Assembly: GCA_016165875.1 (NCBI GenBank)
Contig: JABBOT010000011.1
Span: 7,370,211 to 7,434,210, forward strand
Length of the DNA: 64,000 bases
Reading direction: 5' to 3'
Source of the DNA: Acanthopleura granulata
Taxonomy: Eukaryota > Mollusca > Polyplacophora > Chitonida > Chitonidae
Below are positions 63,101-64,000 of the stretch, piece after piece (positions within the stretch are counted from its first letter, which is position 1; each line of letters opens with the position of its first letter). The position numbers were made by a program, and so were the translations under genes. The notes under the pieces were generated by a model that saw only the letters and a list, made by a program, of their open reading frames with translations, did not search any database and was not told the origin of the DNA.

Positions 63101-64000
63101 GACACTGATTAAAAGAGCTAATGGCGCTATTAGAGGGAAATTGTTCTACTGAAAGGGGTTTTTAACAGACGGCATTAGGCTAATGACAGTCAGTCTTATA
63201 TATTATTTGGTCAGGCCTTTGAAAGGCTCGGACCATTCCTCAGAGATACAAAGGCACAATTCCATTATACTTACAAAGTCAAGCTTTCAGGTTCCAGGAT
63301 AAAACACTGCTTACGGCCACATGAGTTTAAATTTTAACAAGAATGTTTTTCTTGATGTAAATTTTGTTTTACTTCAAAGCTGAATTTCCCGAACAAGCCC
63401 CTGAGGAAATATTACTTCTGATACCAATACCCTCTTGGTTATTTAACTCAGTTATATTTTGGAAGTTTCACACGCACAGTATTCATACAACTTGTTTACT
63501 AGTCTTTGACTTGCTTTGTGCAGCTGTGTGTCACTGTTCTGCTTAATACTTTAGAAGCTGTGAGATCAAAATGTAACCAAGCCTTTCACCTATGCCTGTG
63601 CATGTTCCAATGTGCTTATCTGCAAAATGTATGTCGTTGAACTTGCCTTTGTTGTTGTTGTTGGCCTGTAATAAGTCGTTTCAGACCAGTGCGGTTTCAT
63701 TTGACACTTTCAACCCGCCACGCGCAACTATCTGATATTCGAAATATGCCCTGTGTTTTAAGCGAATCATGCATTTGTAAACCACAAGGTGAACTGTTAA
63801 GAAACAATGTGTACAATGAGGTGTTTACATTGCATTTGTCGCGTTTTGCGCAGAATGGCAAGAAAACCAAGAACTCACGCGCCATAAAAGGGCCATACGA
63901 ATGCTCAGTATGCTCTTGTGTGCGAATGTATAGCAAGACTTTTGCATTGAGCTGCTCCACGTCTCGCTGAAGTCACGTTCGGAGTCGAGATACCGCGTGA
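60141..64000. other. Upstream of Zic, no confirmed gene
   Basis: AT-rich to about 62650 apart from the SINE tail at 61165-61232. 62689-63250 is more complex and includes an exon-like interval (see findings) followed by a stretch with several TAAT cores. 63660-63960 has open frames on both strands without recognisable features. Confidence 0.45.
61165..61232 (+). mobile_element. SINE tail fragment
   Basis: TAAGTGAAAAGTTATTGAGT, ATGGCGTTGCACAATAATCA, then AAAT units. It is a diverged copy of the SINE 3' end seen at 4418-4520. Confidence 0.6.

Noticed and set aside
1..64000. CRISPR array, operon, phage or bacterial defence system
   Set aside because: Spliced metazoan gene, SINEs and gene-poor AT-rich DNA show this is animal nuclear sequence; the tandem repeats lack unique spacers.
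1..64000. Second Zic paralogue or retroelement polymerase
   Set aside because: No other C2H2 finger array and no reverse-transcriptase, integrase or transposase motifs are visible in the open frames.

Overview
The window is animal nuclear DNA with one recognisable protein-coding gene, a two-exon Zic-family zinc-finger transcription factor on the minus strand. Exon 1 is 43896-44901 and exon 2 is 38501-39111; the joined frame encodes 538 residues with five C2H2 fingers. Finger 5 has C-x4-C spacing and the linker into it reads [10 protein letters not shown], as in Drosophila Opa and unlike vertebrate ZIC1-3. With the ZOC motif, the ZF-NC motif and the conserved intron between fingers 3 and 4, this points to a protostome. 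Several SINE 3' ends of the type ending near AACACCAATCAAATAAATA, common in molluscs, brachiopods and other lophotrochozoans, make a lophotrochozoan the best guess. The species cannot be named from this sequence.

Layout. 1-38.5 kb is downstream of Zic. It is AT-rich, has no supportable gene, and contains one intact tRNA-derived SINE with a 15-bp target-site duplication (23550-23910), older SINE fragments, microsatellites and GC-richer blocks that may be cis-regulatory. 38.5-44.9 kb is the Zic coding unit with a 4.8-kb intron. 44.9-45.5 kb is the proximal promoter, with a perfect PBX-PREP/MEIS decamer beside an inverted CCAAT box. 45.5-64 kb is upstream. It holds a six- to seven-copy tandem repeat of about 90 bp (48.5-49.0 kb), an E-box/CAGGTA cluster with a consensus ZIC site (49.8-50.1 kb), an ETS/YY1/SRF motif cluster (53.1-53.3 kb), a 44-bp minisatellite (59.9-60.1 kb), and two uncertain coding candidates (56.65-57.18 and 62.69-62.92 kb).

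Taken together, this looks like a developmental transcription-factor gene in a large gene-poor regulatory neighbourhood. I found no multi-gene system, CRISPR array, rRNA, convincing functional tRNA or autonomous transposon. The regulatory calls rest on motif matches by eye, without alignment or chromatin data, and have modest confidence.
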